Translations under genes and position numbers: made by a program | Shown: piece by piece, positions 1 through 7,764 of the stretch | Numbering within the stretch: the stretch's first letter is position 1 | Layout: the number at the start of each line of letters is the position of its first letter | Notes under the pieces: generated by a model | What the model was told of the DNA's origin: nothing | The model's input: only the letters and a program-made list of their open reading frames with translations | Databases searched by the model: none | Assembly (NCBI GenBank): GCA_964467615.1 | Contig: CAYXRK010000083.1 | Coordinates: 1-20,562 of the forward strand | Direction: 5' to 3' | DNA from: CAYXRK01 sp964467615 | GTDB lineage: Bacteria > Hydrogenedentota > Hydrogenedentia > Hydrogenedentales > GCA-2746185 | Length of the DNA stretch: 20,562 nt

Positions 1-5
1 TCCGC

Positions 6-11
6 TATACT
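6..11 (+). promoter_or_regulatory. possible -10 box for the first operon
   Basis: TATACT lies 26 nt ahead of the ATG at 38 and matches five of six positions of the sigma-70 -10 consensus. The -35 region would lie outside the window, so it cannot be judged. A G-rich run (27-31) between it and the ATG could act as a weak ribosome binding site. Confidence 0.3.
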
Positions 12-37
12 TTGCGCATCAATTTCGGGGGTACCTC

Positions 38-1528
38 ATGCGTTCTGTTGTTGTTCTGGTCGTACTTTGTCTTGTTGGCGCGTTTGCCGAAGAATTGCCC
101 GTCTGGGCCTTGCGCGATCACTACTCCTTCGAGGGTGATGCCGCGGCCTTCCGGTTTGATGTTCAACGCGCGATTTGGAAGCTCGACGTCACCGGCCTCG
201 GCGACGTGGTTGGCGATGTCCAAGCGGAAATAGTGCTTGGCGACGGCCGCGCCATCGCCATCCCCGATCTCGTATTCGAGAAGGACGGCCGCGAAAAATT
301 CGACGGCCCGATGGGCGCGGGCTCGATGTTCAGTTCGACGTTCAAACCGAAGGACGGCCTCGCGGTGCGCTGCGCGATTGCGCGATTCGAGAAGCAGCCC
401 TTCCTCGTGCTGTACCTCGACGCGAAAAACGCGGGCACAACGCCGTTGGAAATCGCGGCCATTCGGCCCGCCGTCGTGGGCGTGGGCGGCATCCGCGCCT
501 CGAGCGGCACGATGACCGTCACGCGGCTCGCCTCGGACCAGCGCGGCGACCGCGTGGGCGTGCAGGACGGCGAAGGCGCCGGGCTATTCCAAATTCAATT
601 GTCGTCGCCGCCAGTGATATTGGCGCTCGGCGTGTTGCAATCGGGCCGCGCGGATTCGCGCATCAATTTCGTGCCCGCGGGCGCGAAATGGCAGGGCAAT
701 ATCGAGTGCAAGTTCAATCCGCCGGTGACGCTCGCGCCGGGCGAGGAAATTTCCTGCGACCCGTTGTGGATTTCGTTCGGTACGCCGGAACCGGAGCGCG
801 TGAACGAGTTCTTCTCCTGGGCGCAGAGTGTGTACCCCGAGTCGCCGTTCAAGCGCACCTTCCCGCCGGAGGCCTGGGTGTCGGTGAAATCGGGCGACAG
901 CGCGGACGATCTGGTGCAGGCTGCGAGGGCCTGGAAGGGTTCGGGTGTGAAGCACGCGCTCATTCCCGCGGGCTTTGTGGACCGCGACCCAAAGGGCATC
1001 GCGCAGCGCCTTGCGACGGAGGGGATGGCCCCTGGCCTTACGGTTGATCCGCTGGCCGACGGAGGAAAGTGGCTCAATCCATCGAATCGGCAAGACCGCG
1101 CGACGGCGCTCGAGAACATGCGCAAGTTCGCCCAACCGCCCTTCAAGTTTTTCGCCGTCGAGCCGTCGCTCATCCCGGACAAGGAATTGCGTCAATTCAA
1201 GTTGACGCGCCGCGAGGCCGATTCCGCCGCGTTCCGAATCATGGTCGAGGCCGCCGACGAGCTGCCGGTCGTCGCGTCCCCGTCGATTTCGCTGGGCGAC
1301 GAAGTGCTTCGCTGGCGCTTGGCGACCGCTGCCGCGAAAATTCTAGGCCGCTACACCAACGGCATCGCGCCGGTACGGTTCGAGGTGTCCAAGGCAAACG
1401 AACTCACGCCGGAATTGATTTCGCTCATCACGTCGTTCAACGGACCGGTCGAGCTCGTCGGCGAACCCAAGGCCAACCTGCGTGGTGAAATCGCCAAGGC
1501 CGTCGCGGCGCAGCCAGGGGCCGACTGA
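38..1528 (+). CDS. secreted protein, degenerate GH36/melibiase-like architecture
   Basis: I do not recognise this 496-residue protein as a named family. Residues 1-17 form a typical signal peptide (hydrophobic core, Ala-Phe-Ala before the predicted cut), so it is probably exported. Residues about 24-250 look like a beta-rich sandwich. From about 275 (FPPEAWVSV) onward the alternating short strands and helices resemble an alpha-galactosidase-type TIM barrel, including a GMAPGL segment and a FKFFAVEP segment. In GH36 enzymes the position corresponding to FKFFAVEP carries the catalytic Asp of a K-x-D motif. If my by-eye alignment is right, that Asp is missing here, which suggests a binding or structural protein rather than an active glycosidase. 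The stop is 3 nt before the GTG of ispE, so the two genes are probably co-transcribed. The start is the first ATG after a G-rich stretch and gives a clean signal peptide. The reading frame is very likely real; the fold assignment is weak. Confidence 0.75.
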   Translation: MRSVVVLVVLCLVGAFAEELPVWALRDHYSFEGDAAAFRFDVQRAIWKLDVTGLGDVVGDVQAEIVLGDGRAIAIPDLVFEKDGREKFDGPMGAGSMFSSTFKPKDGLAVRCAIARFEKQPFLVLYLDAKNAGTTPLEIAAIRPAVVGVGGIRASSGTMTVTRLASDQRGDRVGVQDGEGAGLFQIQLSSPPVILALGVLQSGRADSRINFVPAGAKWQGNIECKFNPPVTLAPGEEISCDPLWISFGTPEPERVNEFFSWAQSVYPESPFKRTFPPEAWVSVKSGDSADDLVQAARAWKGSGVKHALIPAGFVDRDPKGIAQRLATEGMAPGLTVDPLADGGKWLNPSNRQDRATALENMRKFAQPPFKFFAVEPSLIPDKELRQFKLTRREADSAAFRIMVEAADELPVVASPSISLGDEVLRWRLATAAAKILGRYTNGIAPVRFEVSKANELTPELISLITSFNGPVELVGEPKANLRGEIAKAVAAQPGAD

Positions 1529-1531
1529 TCC

Positions 1532-2404
1532 GTGTTGAGGTTGCGCTCGTACGCGAAGATCAATCTCTACCTAGACGTTCTCGGCAAACGCCCCGACGGT
1601 TACCACGACCTCGAAACCATTTTTCAATCGGTCGACCTCTTTGACGAAATTGAACTCGATCTCGCTGAGGGCGACGTCCTTCTTACCTGCGAGCATCAGG
1701 GTGTCCCACAGGGTGAAGATAACCTCGTAGTCCGCGCGGCGCGATTGCTTCAACGCGAGACCGGCCACCGCGGCGGCGCACGCATTCATCTTCATAAGCG
1801 CATTCCGATCGGCGCGGGGCTTGCCGGAGGTTCCGGTAACGCGGCCGCCGCGCTAGTGGGACTCAATATCCTCTGGGACTTAAGGGTCTCGCCGGCACAG
1901 CTGTTAGAACTCGGCCTCGAACTCGGAAGCGACGTGCCGTTCTGTCTAACCGGTGGAACACAAGCGGCGACGGGGCGTGGAGAAGTACTCGAGGCGCTTA
2001 CGCCGATCGAGAATGTGTGGTTCGCGCTGGTGCATCCGCCGATTCACGTAAGCACGGCGAGCGTGTTCAACGATCCGGCGATCACGTGTTCGAATGAAAG
2101 ACCCGAAAGTGGCAAGACGCCGTCGTTTCAACGCGCGATCGAATACGTGCGGCGCGGCGAATGGGCCGGTGCAGTCTTCAACCGGTTGGGGCCCATCGTG
2201 TTCACGCGCCATCCCGAACTCGCAGAGGCGAAATCGCGCCTCATCGCCTCGGGATGTATCGCGGCGGTCATGAGCGGCACCGGGCCGACGCTCGTCGGCG
2301 TCTTCTCAAAAAGACGACATGCTGACGACGCGCGGGTGTTGCAGTTGTTCGAATCATCCGTCGCCTCGCCGGTGACCCGCGGCATCGAGATCGTTCAAGC
2401 GTAA
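1532..2404 (+). CDS. ispE: 4-diphosphocytidyl-2-C-methyl-D-erythritol kinase
   Basis: IspE phosphorylates CDP-methylerythritol at the 2-hydroxyl using ATP. This is the fourth step of the cytosolic MEP pathway to isopentenyl diphosphate. The 290-residue protein has the normal length of the family and all GHMP-kinase signatures: the N-terminal YAKINLYL with the expected catalytic Lys9, the Gly-rich ATP loop PIGAGLAGGSGNAAA (92-106), GSDVPFCLTGG (132-142) with the expected catalytic Asp134, and the C-terminal MSGTGPTLVG (247-256). The start is a GTG, which fits because the conserved N-terminus begins only seven residues later and no ATG exists nearby. Only 3 nt separate it from the preceding secreted-protein gene, so translation is probably coupled. 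A REP-like repeat begins directly after the stop codon. Confidence 0.96.
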   Translation: MLRLRSYAKINLYLDVLGKRPDGYHDLETIFQSVDLFDEIELDLAEGDVLLTCEHQGVPQGEDNLVVRAARLLQRETGHRGGARIHLHKRIPIGAGLAGGSGNAAAALVGLNILWDLRVSPAQLLELGLELGSDVPFCLTGGTQAATGRGEVLEALTPIENVWFALVHPPIHVSTASVFNDPAITCSNERPESGKTPSFQRAIEYVRRGEWAGAVFNRLGPIVFTRHPELAEAKSRLIASGCIAAVMSGTGPTLVGVFSKRRHADDARVLQLFESSVASPVTRGIEIVQA

Positions 2405-2405
2405 T

Positions 2406-2432
2406 GGGGAGGGCGAGGCTCCCGCCGAGCCG
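2406..2432. repeat. REP-like GC-rich repeat, copy 1
   Basis: A 27-nt block here is identical to 18200-18226 and occurs nowhere else that I saw in the window. It contains the short hairpin GGCTC (2417-2421), loop CCGCC, GAGCC (2427-2431). It sits in the 44-nt gap between the convergent ispE and tyrS genes, a typical location for repetitive extragenic palindromes. Similarity beyond the 27 nt stops abruptly on both sides. It may also act as a weak terminator or an mRNA-stabilising hairpin, but no T-run follows it. Confidence 0.7.
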
Positions 2433-2448
2433 CGCCCTGGACCAATGC

Positions 2449-3720
2449 TCAACCGAATCGCAGCAGGTGGTAATGCTTCTTGCCCTTGCGCACGACGGCC
2501 ATCGTCCTTCCGCACAAGGACGACGGCCCCAGCTTCGCATCCGCGTCGGCGCGCTGATTGTTTAGGTAGAGCCCGCCGTTCTGAATCATTCGGCGCGCCT
2601 CGCCCTTCGACGGAAAGACGCCGCACTCGACGAGCACGTCGACCAGGAGCCGTCCTTCGTCCAGCATCGAAGCAGGCAGCGCGCTCGAGGGCACCTCGCC
2701 GAACACGTCCTCGAGCGTCTCGTCGTCCAACCCCGCAAGATCGCCGCCGAACATCGCCTCGGTCGCGCGTTGCGCCTTCGCCAGCTCAGCATCGCCGTGC
2801 ACGAACCGCGTGACTTCCTCCGCGAGGCGGCGTTGCGCGGCGCGTTTCTCCGGCGCGGCCTGCGCATCGCGTTCGAGGGCAACGATTTCCTCGCGCTCAA
2901 GAAACGTAAAGCCGCGCAGATACCGCCCAACGTCGGCGTCGGCGCTGTTGATCCAAAATTGATAGAAGCGATACGGCGAAGTCCGCTTGGGATCGAGCCA
3001 CACGTTGCCGGATTCAGTCTTGCCGAACTTCGATCCGTCGGCCTTCGTCACGAGCGGAAACGTAAGCCCGTAGGTCTTCGCTTCGGGCCGCATGCGGCGG
3101 ACGAGATCCATTCCGCTGACGATGTTGCCCCATTGATCGCTGCCGCCAATTTGCAGCCGGCAATGGTGCGTGTCGTAGAGCTGCAAAAAGTCGTATGCTT
3201 GGAGTAATTGGTAGCTGAATTCCGTAAAGCTGATCCCGTGCTCGCGGTCCTCGAGCCGCGCCCGCACGGAATCCTTCGCCATCATCGCGTTCACCGAGAA
3301 ATGCTTGCCCACGTCGCGCAGAAACGTCACCAGCCGCACGTGGCCGAGCCAGTCCATATTGTTTGCGATGATCGCCGAATTGTCCCCGGAGAAATCCAAA
3401 TAGCGGCGCAATTGCATTTCGATCCCGACAACGTTTCGGTCGATTTCCTCGGATACGAGCAATTGGCGCTCTTGGCTCTTGCCGCTGGGGTCGCCAATCA
3501 TGCCGGTGCCGCCGCCAATGAGCGCGATGGGCCGGTGCCCCGCCCGCTGAAATCGCGCCAGCCCGAGAATCGGTATCAGGCTTCCGATGTGGAGGCTGTC
3601 CACCGTCGGGTCGAACCCGCAATACAAAACGAACTTCTCCTGTTCAAATAGCGCGGCCAATTCCGGATGGGTCGTTTGGTGGACCAACCCGCGCCACTGC
3701 AATTCTTCGAGAAAGCTCAT
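2449..3720 (-). CDS. tyrS: tyrosyl-tRNA synthetase (class I)
   Basis: TyrRS charges tRNA-Tyr with tyrosine in the cytoplasm. The 423-residue protein matches the usual bacterial length. Its Rossmann catalytic core carries CGFDPTVDSLHIGS, with the HIGH-type motif at 44-47, the tyrosine-binding QIGGSDQWGN (190-199), and the KMSKS-type motif as KFGKT (231-235), which is the form normal in bacterial TyrRS. An alpha-helical anticodon-binding region follows, and then a C-terminal S4 RNA-binding domain (about 355-420, with SKGEARRMIQNGG). It is encoded convergently to ispE. Nothing in the sequence is missing or unusual. The upstream region (3721-3833) shows no strong ribosome binding site, and I could not define a T-box leader there. 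Confidence 0.97.
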   Translation of the reverse strand: MSFLEELQWRGLVHQTTHPELAALFEQEKFVLYCGFDPTVDSLHIGSLIPILGLARFQRAGHRPIALIGGGTGMIGDPSGKSQERQLLVSEEIDRNVVGIEMQLRRYLDFSGDNSAIIANNMDWLGHVRLVTFLRDVGKHFSVNAMMAKDSVRARLEDREHGISFTEFSYQLLQAYDFLQLYDTHHCRLQIGGSDQWGNIVSGMDLVRRMRPEAKTYGLTFPLVTKADGSKFGKTESGNVWLDPKRTSPYRFYQFWINSADADVGRYLRGFTFLEREEIVALERDAQAAPEKRAAQRRLAEEVTRFVHGDAELAKAQRATEAMFGGDLAGLDDETLEDVFGEVPSSALPASMLDEGRLLVDVLVECGVFPSKGEARRMIQNGGLYLNNQRADADAKLGPSSLCGRTMAVVRKGKKHYHLLRFG

Positions 3721-3923
3721 GTCGGAGTACCCGGCTTCATATTTGTCATCGTCACCATTCTCGACCCCGCGTTGCTGACAATTGACCCACTATTCAAGAC
3801 CCTGACACCAGTAAGGCTGAACTTCGTTGGGAGTTGCTTCGCCAAAGTCTGAATCCCCGCTTATTCTATGGTAAACTTTATACACGGGAAAAGGGGCCAT
3901 CTTGTTCCTGGACGCACGTATTG

Positions 3924-4193
3924 ATGGATTTCGACCCTTCGCTAGAGGTTAGGCTGTCGCGCCGGCATGCCGTTAAGCGAAGCGCGAAGCGAGGCGTGAC
4001 GCGAGAGACAATCGAAGATGCTGTTCGAAATCCCGACGAAGTCCTCCATGAAGAGACCGTGGTAAGGTTGCACAAGAAACTGGACCCCCTGGATCGGCTC
4101 ATCGTCTATGTCGTTCAAAAGAAAGATCGAGACGAAAAGTTTAACTTAGTAATTACGGTTTGGGTCGAAAAACATGCCGAGCCTCGAAATTGA
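3924..4193 (+). CDS. DUF4258-like small protein (putative toxin)
   Basis: An 89-residue basic protein. The stretch LSRRHAVKRSAKRGVTRETIEDAVRN followed by VRLHKKLDPLDRLIVYVVQKK and the final strand NLVITVWV match what I know of DUF4258: an N-terminal His/Arg helix for self-recognition of small RNase-like folds, then a beta-sheet ending in a hydrophobic strand. DUF4258 proteins are often next to small partner genes and are suspected toxins related to the RelE/BrnT-like fold. The reading frame could extend upstream to an ATG at 3834, but those extra 30 residues look unlike the domain, so I start at the ATG at 3924. Its end overlaps the next gene by 20 nt, which implies coupled translation. RNase activity is an inference; no catalytic residue can be assigned with certainty. 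Confidence 0.7.
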   Translation: MDFDPSLEVRLSRRHAVKRSAKRGVTRETIEDAVRNPDEVLHEETVVRLHKKLDPLDRLIVYVVQKKDRDEKFNLVITVWVEKHAEPRN

Positions 4194-4437
4194 AAAAGAC
4201 GGAGGCCGAATTTTAGCGGCCTACCTCGAATTATCCGACAAGAAGATCGCAAGGAGTGTCGAAATTGAACACGGCAAGCTGGTGGTGGACGAAGCAGAGG
4301 ACGGTTCCGTTGTCGGCGTGGAATTCATCCTTCCGGTCGCGCTTCGGGTGGAAATCATGAAAGTTTCCGACCGATACAAAGACCCCGCAATCAAAGAAAG
4401 CTTGCGCGACTTAGGCGACCTACTGGCAGCGCACTAA
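4174..4437 (+). CDS. DUF2283-like small protein (putative antitoxin or partner)
   Basis: An 87-residue acidic protein. The segment AYLELSDKKIARSVEIEHGKL followed by VVDEAEDGSVVGVEFILP is the DUF2283 pattern, in which a short beta-sheet ends with an [I/V]-G-[I/V]-E-[I/F]-L strand. DUF2283 genes are frequently found directly after DUF4258 genes, as here, and the pair has been proposed to be toxin-antitoxin-like. The N-terminal half is the recognisable domain. The C-terminal helix (about 62-87, KVSDRYKDPAIKESLRDLG) could wrap the partner or form a dimer contact. The ATG lies inside the end of the upstream gene and has no good ribosome binding site, consistent with translational coupling. The charge contrast between a basic first protein and an acidic second protein fits a complex. 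Confidence 0.72.
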   Translation: MPSLEIEKDGGRILAAYLELSDKKIARSVEIEHGKLVVDEAEDGSVVGVEFILPVALRVEIMKVSDRYKDPAIKESLRDLGDLLAAH

Positions 4438-4468
4438 AGCGTTGCGCACCGATTCGGCGGTTCATCCA

Positions 4469-4487
4469 CAACGGCGGTTCGCCGTCG
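4469..4487. terminator. hairpin between convergent genes
   Basis: ACGGCG (4471-4476), loop GTT, CGCCGT (4480-4485) form a 6-bp perfect stem, extendable with one mismatch. It fills most of the 51-nt gap between the DUF2283 gene and ctpA, which converge here. There is no T-run on either strand, so a rho-independent terminator is not proven. Confidence 0.35.
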
Positions 4488-4488
4488 T

Positions 4489-5892
4489 TCATCGAGGAAC
4501 AAGACCCTCTTGACCTTCCACGGCCGCGACCTGGGTTTCATGCACGTCGCGGTGATAGCGCTCGAGTAGCGCGGACCATGCGCCCCCCTCTTTGATGATC
4601 TCCACCGCGCGCGCGAGTACGGCGTCGTCTACTTCCCCTTCTGCTATTTCCGCGCCCGTTATCGGACCGTGGTTCTGTTCGTCCTTCTTTGTCGCATCTT
4701 CTAACCACGACTTGCCCAGTTGCGTCAGCAATGCTTTCTGCGAATCATCGGTCATCACGACTTCCACGTCCGGACGAATCCCGACGTGATCAATCGTCAC
4801 ATCCGCGGGCGTGTAGTAGAGCGCAGTCGTCAGGCGCAACGCGCTTCCCTCGGGCCGCTCCATCGGGATAATCGTCTGGACGCTGCCTTTGCCAAATGTC
4901 TTCTCTCCGACCACGATCGCGCGTTGATGGAATTGCAGCGCACCCGTCACGATCTCGGCCGAACTCGCCGTCGTGCCGCCGACAAGCAGGATCAAGGGCA
5001 TCTCTTCGGGCACAACCGGCCGCCGTTCGGTGCGCAGTCGCATTTCGTCCTTGAACGATCCGTCTGTGTTCTTCCGTCCTCGCGTGTACGTCACCAAAGA
5101 GCCACGCGGTAAGAACAACTCCGAAACTTCGCGCGACGCCGAGAGCAGCCCGCCCGGGTTCCACCGCAGGTCGAGGATCAAGGAGGACATTTCGCCGTCC
5201 TTGAACTCCTTCAATCGATCACGGACTTCGTTTGCCGTGGTCTTTTTGAAATCGCTGACGCGGATATAGCCGATCTTCCCAGTGAAAATGCGCGCCTCCA
5301 CGACGCTCTCGAGCGGTATCGTCCCGCGTTCGACGTTAAACTCGACCGTTTCCGGTTCTTGTCCCTCGCCACGGGGCCGCAGCACCGTGATCTGGACTTT
5401 CTGGCCACGCGGTCCCTTGATTCGCCGCGCCGCCTCGTCGATTCCCATCCCTTCCGTCGTAACGCCGTCAATCTCGACGAGGATATCGCCGGACATCATC
5501 CCCGCCTTTGCCGCGGGCGATCCAGGCATTGGCTGAAAGACGACAATTCGGTTCTGCTCGTCGGGCCGAATGTGAACGCCTATGCCGTCAAAGGCCCCCT
5601 CCGTATCGTCGCGCATCGCGTCGAAGCCATCGGACGTAATGTACGATGAATTTCTGTCCAGCGCCTGCATGATTCCACTGAGGCCGAACTCGACGATATG
5701 ATCTACGTCGGGTTCATAAACGTAGTCGTTCAGTATGTGCGCGATAGCTTCCGCGAGCGGCGCGACCTGTTCGAAGCGATCTTGCTCCTGGGCGAATATT
5801 CGGCCAGAAAAACCGTTCGTAAGTATCGCCGCTCCGGCGATGAGAAATACCGCCAACGCGGCCAGTTCTACCTTCTTTCGTGAATCGCGCAT
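4489..5892 (-). CDS. ctpA: carboxy-terminal processing protease, S41 family
   Basis: A periplasmic or exported serine protease that cleaves proteins near their C-termini. The reading frame is open to 6081, but I start at 5892 because AGGAGG lies 7 nt upstream and the protein then begins MRDSRKKVEL with a hydrophobic segment (residues 9-28) that serves as a signal peptide or anchor. This gives 467 residues, normal for CtpA. A PDZ domain spans about 95-175, including GIGVHI and GSPAAKAGMMSGDILVEIDG. The protease core (200-375) contains GGTTASSAEI and GEKTFGKGSVQ. Spacing by comparison with E. coli Prc places the Ser-Lys dyad at Ser310 and Lys335, with Gln339 four residues on. All catalytic positions are intact. 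A tail of about 90 residues has an acidic stretch and no further motif. It is divergent from ggt, and no typical CtpA partner (ftsEX, peptidase M23) is adjacent. Confidence 0.95.
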   Translation of the reverse strand: MRDSRKKVELAALAVFLIAGAAILTNGFSGRIFAQEQDRFEQVAPLAEAIAHILNDYVYEPDVDHIVEFGLSGIMQALDRNSSYITSDGFDAMRDDTEGAFDGIGVHIRPDEQNRIVVFQPMPGSPAAKAGMMSGDILVEIDGVTTEGMGIDEAARRIKGPRGQKVQITVLRPRGEGQEPETVEFNVERGTIPLESVVEARIFTGKIGYIRVSDFKKTTANEVRDRLKEFKDGEMSSLILDLRWNPGGLLSASREVSELFLPRGSLVTYTRGRKNTDGSFKDEMRLRTERRPVVPEEMPLILLVGGTTASSAEIVTGALQFHQRAIVVGEKTFGKGSVQTIIPMERPEGSALRLTTALYYTPADVTIDHVGIRPDVEVVMTDDSQKALLTQLGKSWLEDATKKDEQNHGPITGAEIAEGEVDDAVLARAVEIIKEGGAWSALLERYHRDVHETQVAAVEGQEGLVPR

Positions 5893-5935
5893 TTGTGCCT
5901 CCTGGTCCGGACTGACGCCGAATCCATGAACTTTT

Positions 5936-5941
5936 ACTATA
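5936..5941 (-). promoter_or_regulatory. possible -10 box for ctpA
   Basis: Read on the minus strand this is TATAGT, 43 nt ahead of the ctpA start, with a strong AGGAGG ribosome binding site in between. The -35 position (5959-5964) reads TCGTAT, a poor match. A short inverted repeat TACG-N2-CGTA at 5960-5969 overlaps that position and could bind a regulator. Confidence 0.3.
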
Positions 5942-6003
5942 CCAAACCGCATGCGTAGATACGAGCGTAGCCGGGTTTCGGGGATCGGCGACGCTGTTGG
6001 CGC

Positions 6004-6012
6004 TGTTATACT
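6004..6012 (+). promoter_or_regulatory. extended -10 promoter for ggt
   Basis: TGTTATACT fits the extended -10 pattern TGn-TATAAT with one mismatch. Such promoters need no good -35, and none is present at 5984-5989. Transcription would start around 6019-6021, at the ATG of ggt, and no Shine-Dalgarno sequence precedes that ATG. Both facts suggest a leaderless or nearly leaderless mRNA. Confidence 0.35.
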
Positions 6013-6020
6013 CGTCTTCC

Positions 6021-7751
6021 ATGATTCGACAGTCCATCGGAAAACGGGCCATTGCGCGCGCGTGGAAGATTCGTGCAGCACTGTTCTCGTGCAACGTCCT
6101 TGCTCAGCTCGCGTTCGCCGCAGCGCCCGATCCCCTCTTCACGGAACATGGCATGGTCGTGTCCGCCTCGGCCGACGCTTCGGACGCCGGTGTCGACATG
6201 CTCAAACGCGGCGGCAATGCCATTGACGCAGCAGCGGCGACCGCCTTCGCCCTCGCGGTCACGCATCCGCAAGCCGGCAACATCGGCGGCGGAGGATTTC
6301 TTCTGGCGGTCCTTGCGGACGGCCAGACACTCGCCCTCGATTTCCGCGAAACCGCCCCCCACGCCGCCCACCGCGACATGTTCATCAGCCAGAACGGTGA
6401 AGTAATTTCGAAATTGTCACTCCATTCACCCTTGGCCTCCGGCGTGCCGGGATCGGTAGACGGGTTGCTTCGCTCGCTCGACGACTATGGATCGGGGGCG
6501 GTGTCGCGTCGGACCATCCTCGCTCCCGCAATCCGCCTTGCGAAACGCGGATTCCCCATCTCTCGAGGACTCGCCGACGAGTTAAACGGGCGGCGGGAAT
6601 TCTTCGCGCGGGACCCCGGCGCGGCGGAAATCTTCGTTCGCGCGGACGGTCGTCCCTGGCGCGAGGGCGACGTGCTGCGCCAACGCGACCTCGCGAGGAC
6701 GCTCGGGCGCATCGTCCGCTCAGGCACGGACGGTTTCTACTTGGGCAGGACGGCCACGCTTCTAGCCGAACAAATGCGGCGAACGAACGGACTGATCTCG
6801 GAACAAGACCTCGTTGAGTATCGATCCGTGTATCGAGACCCGATCCGGGGAGAATTCAATAGGTTCGAGATCGTCTCGATGCCGCCGCCAAGCTCCGGCG
6901 GCCTATTGCTCGTCCACATGCTGAACATGATCTCACAATTCAGTCCTGACCAACTGCGGTGGAACTCCTCGGCATATGTGCATATTCTCACGGAAATTCA
7001 GCGGCGCGCCTACGCGGACCGCGCGGAACATTTAGGAGACCCTGATTTCTGGAACGTCCCTTCGGCGATGCTGATCTCGGCAGACTACGCCGCCGTACGC
7101 GCGGCTGACATCGACCCTGGCAAAGCAACGCCAAGTTCCGAAGTGTCTGCGGGCGCGGCGCCCGATCGAGAAAATACGGAGACCACGCATTTCTCGGTGG
7201 CGGACCGGTACGGTAACGCCGTTGCCGTAACCACCACACTCAACGCAAGTTTCGGTCCAGGGATTGTTGTACAGGGCGCGGGATTTTTCTTGAACAACGA
7301 GATGGATGACTTTTCCGCCAAGCCGGGCGCGCCGAACTTGTACGGCCTCGTCGGGAACGAGGCGAATGCAATTGCCGCCGGCAAACGGATGTTAAGCTCG
7401 ATGACGCCGACAATCGTGCTGCGAGACGCGAAGCCTTACTTGGTCGTAGGCTCGCCCGGCGGCGCGACCATTATCACGACAGTGTTGCAGGTAGTACTCA
7501 ACGTGACGGCGCACGGCATGAACATCATGGAAGCCGTCGCTGCGCCGCGGCACCACTCGCAGTGGCTGCCGGACAATATCATGTACGAACCACGCGGTCT
7601 CGCGCCGGACGTTCTCGACGCGCTCAGTGCGATGGGCCACGCGACGGAGGAAGCGTCTTCGATCGGTCAGGCGAATTGCCTGATGATTACGGGCCAAGGG
7701 TACTTCGGAGCGCCTGACCCTCGGGGCGACAACGCGGCGTCCGGATACTAA
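6021..7751 (+). CDS. ggt: gamma-glutamyltransferase (glutathione hydrolase)
   Basis: GGT cleaves the gamma-glutamyl bond of glutathione and related compounds outside the cytoplasm and cleaves itself into two subunits. I start at the ATG 6021 (576 aa), giving a positively charged N-terminus and a hydrophobic signal segment ending near LAFAAA before PDPLF. A TTG at 5997 would add eight residues without benefit. The large-subunit signature GGNAIDAAAATAFAL (64-78) and the FRETAPH motif with the substrate-binding Arg109 are present. The processing site and nucleophile lie in TETTHFSV, with Thr388 as the first residue of the small subunit, followed by DRYGNAVAVTTTLN, GAGFFLNNEMDDF and the late GSPGGATI loop. 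Length and all catalytic elements are normal. The stop is 13 nt ahead of pdxH, so the two are probably co-transcribed. The substrate could be glutathione or another gamma-glutamyl peptide. Confidence 0.96.
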   Translation: MIRQSIGKRAIARAWKIRAALFSCNVLAQLAFAAAPDPLFTEHGMVVSASADASDAGVDMLKRGGNAIDAAAATAFALAVTHPQAGNIGGGGFLLAVLADGQTLALDFRETAPHAAHRDMFISQNGEVISKLSLHSPLASGVPGSVDGLLRSLDDYGSGAVSRRTILAPAIRLAKRGFPISRGLADELNGRREFFARDPGAAEIFVRADGRPWREGDVLRQRDLARTLGRIVRSGTDGFYLGRTATLLAEQMRRTNGLISEQDLVEYRSVYRDPIRGEFNRFEIVSMPPPSSGGLLLVHMLNMISQFSPDQLRWNSSAYVHILTEIQRRAYADRAEHLGDPDFWNVPSAMLISADYAAVRAADIDPGKATPSSEVSAGAAPDRENTETTHFSVADRYGNAVAVTTTLNASFGPGIVVQGAGFFLNNEMDDFSAKPGAPNLYGLVGNEANAIAAGKRMLSSMTPTIVLRDAKPYLVVGSPGGATIITTVLQVVLNVTAHGMNIMEAVAAPRHHSQWLPDNIMYEPRGLAPDVLDALSAMGHATEEASSIGQANCLMITGQGYFGAPDPRGDNAASGY

Positions 7752-7764
7752 TTTAGACACGGAT

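Noticed and set aside
73..90. TTGGCGCGTTTGCC, a sigma-54 promoter lookalike
   Set aside because: The spacing between the GG and GC elements is too short, and it lies inside the signal peptide coding region of the first gene.
175..1047. 290-codon open frame overlapping the first gene in another frame
   Set aside because: Extremely Arg-rich translation with no domain, fully inside the better-supported exported protein.
3775..3815. Sequence with repeated TGACA and GACCC words between tyrS and the DUF4258 gene, possibly a fragment of a dispersed element
   Set aside because: Only one copy is in the window and no clear hairpin forms, so a repeat cannot be supported from this sequence alone.
5893..6081. 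N-terminal extension of the CtpA frame by 63 residues
   Set aside because: It would cross the promoter region and bury the signal peptide. The ATG at 5892 has a perfect AGGAGG at the right distance.
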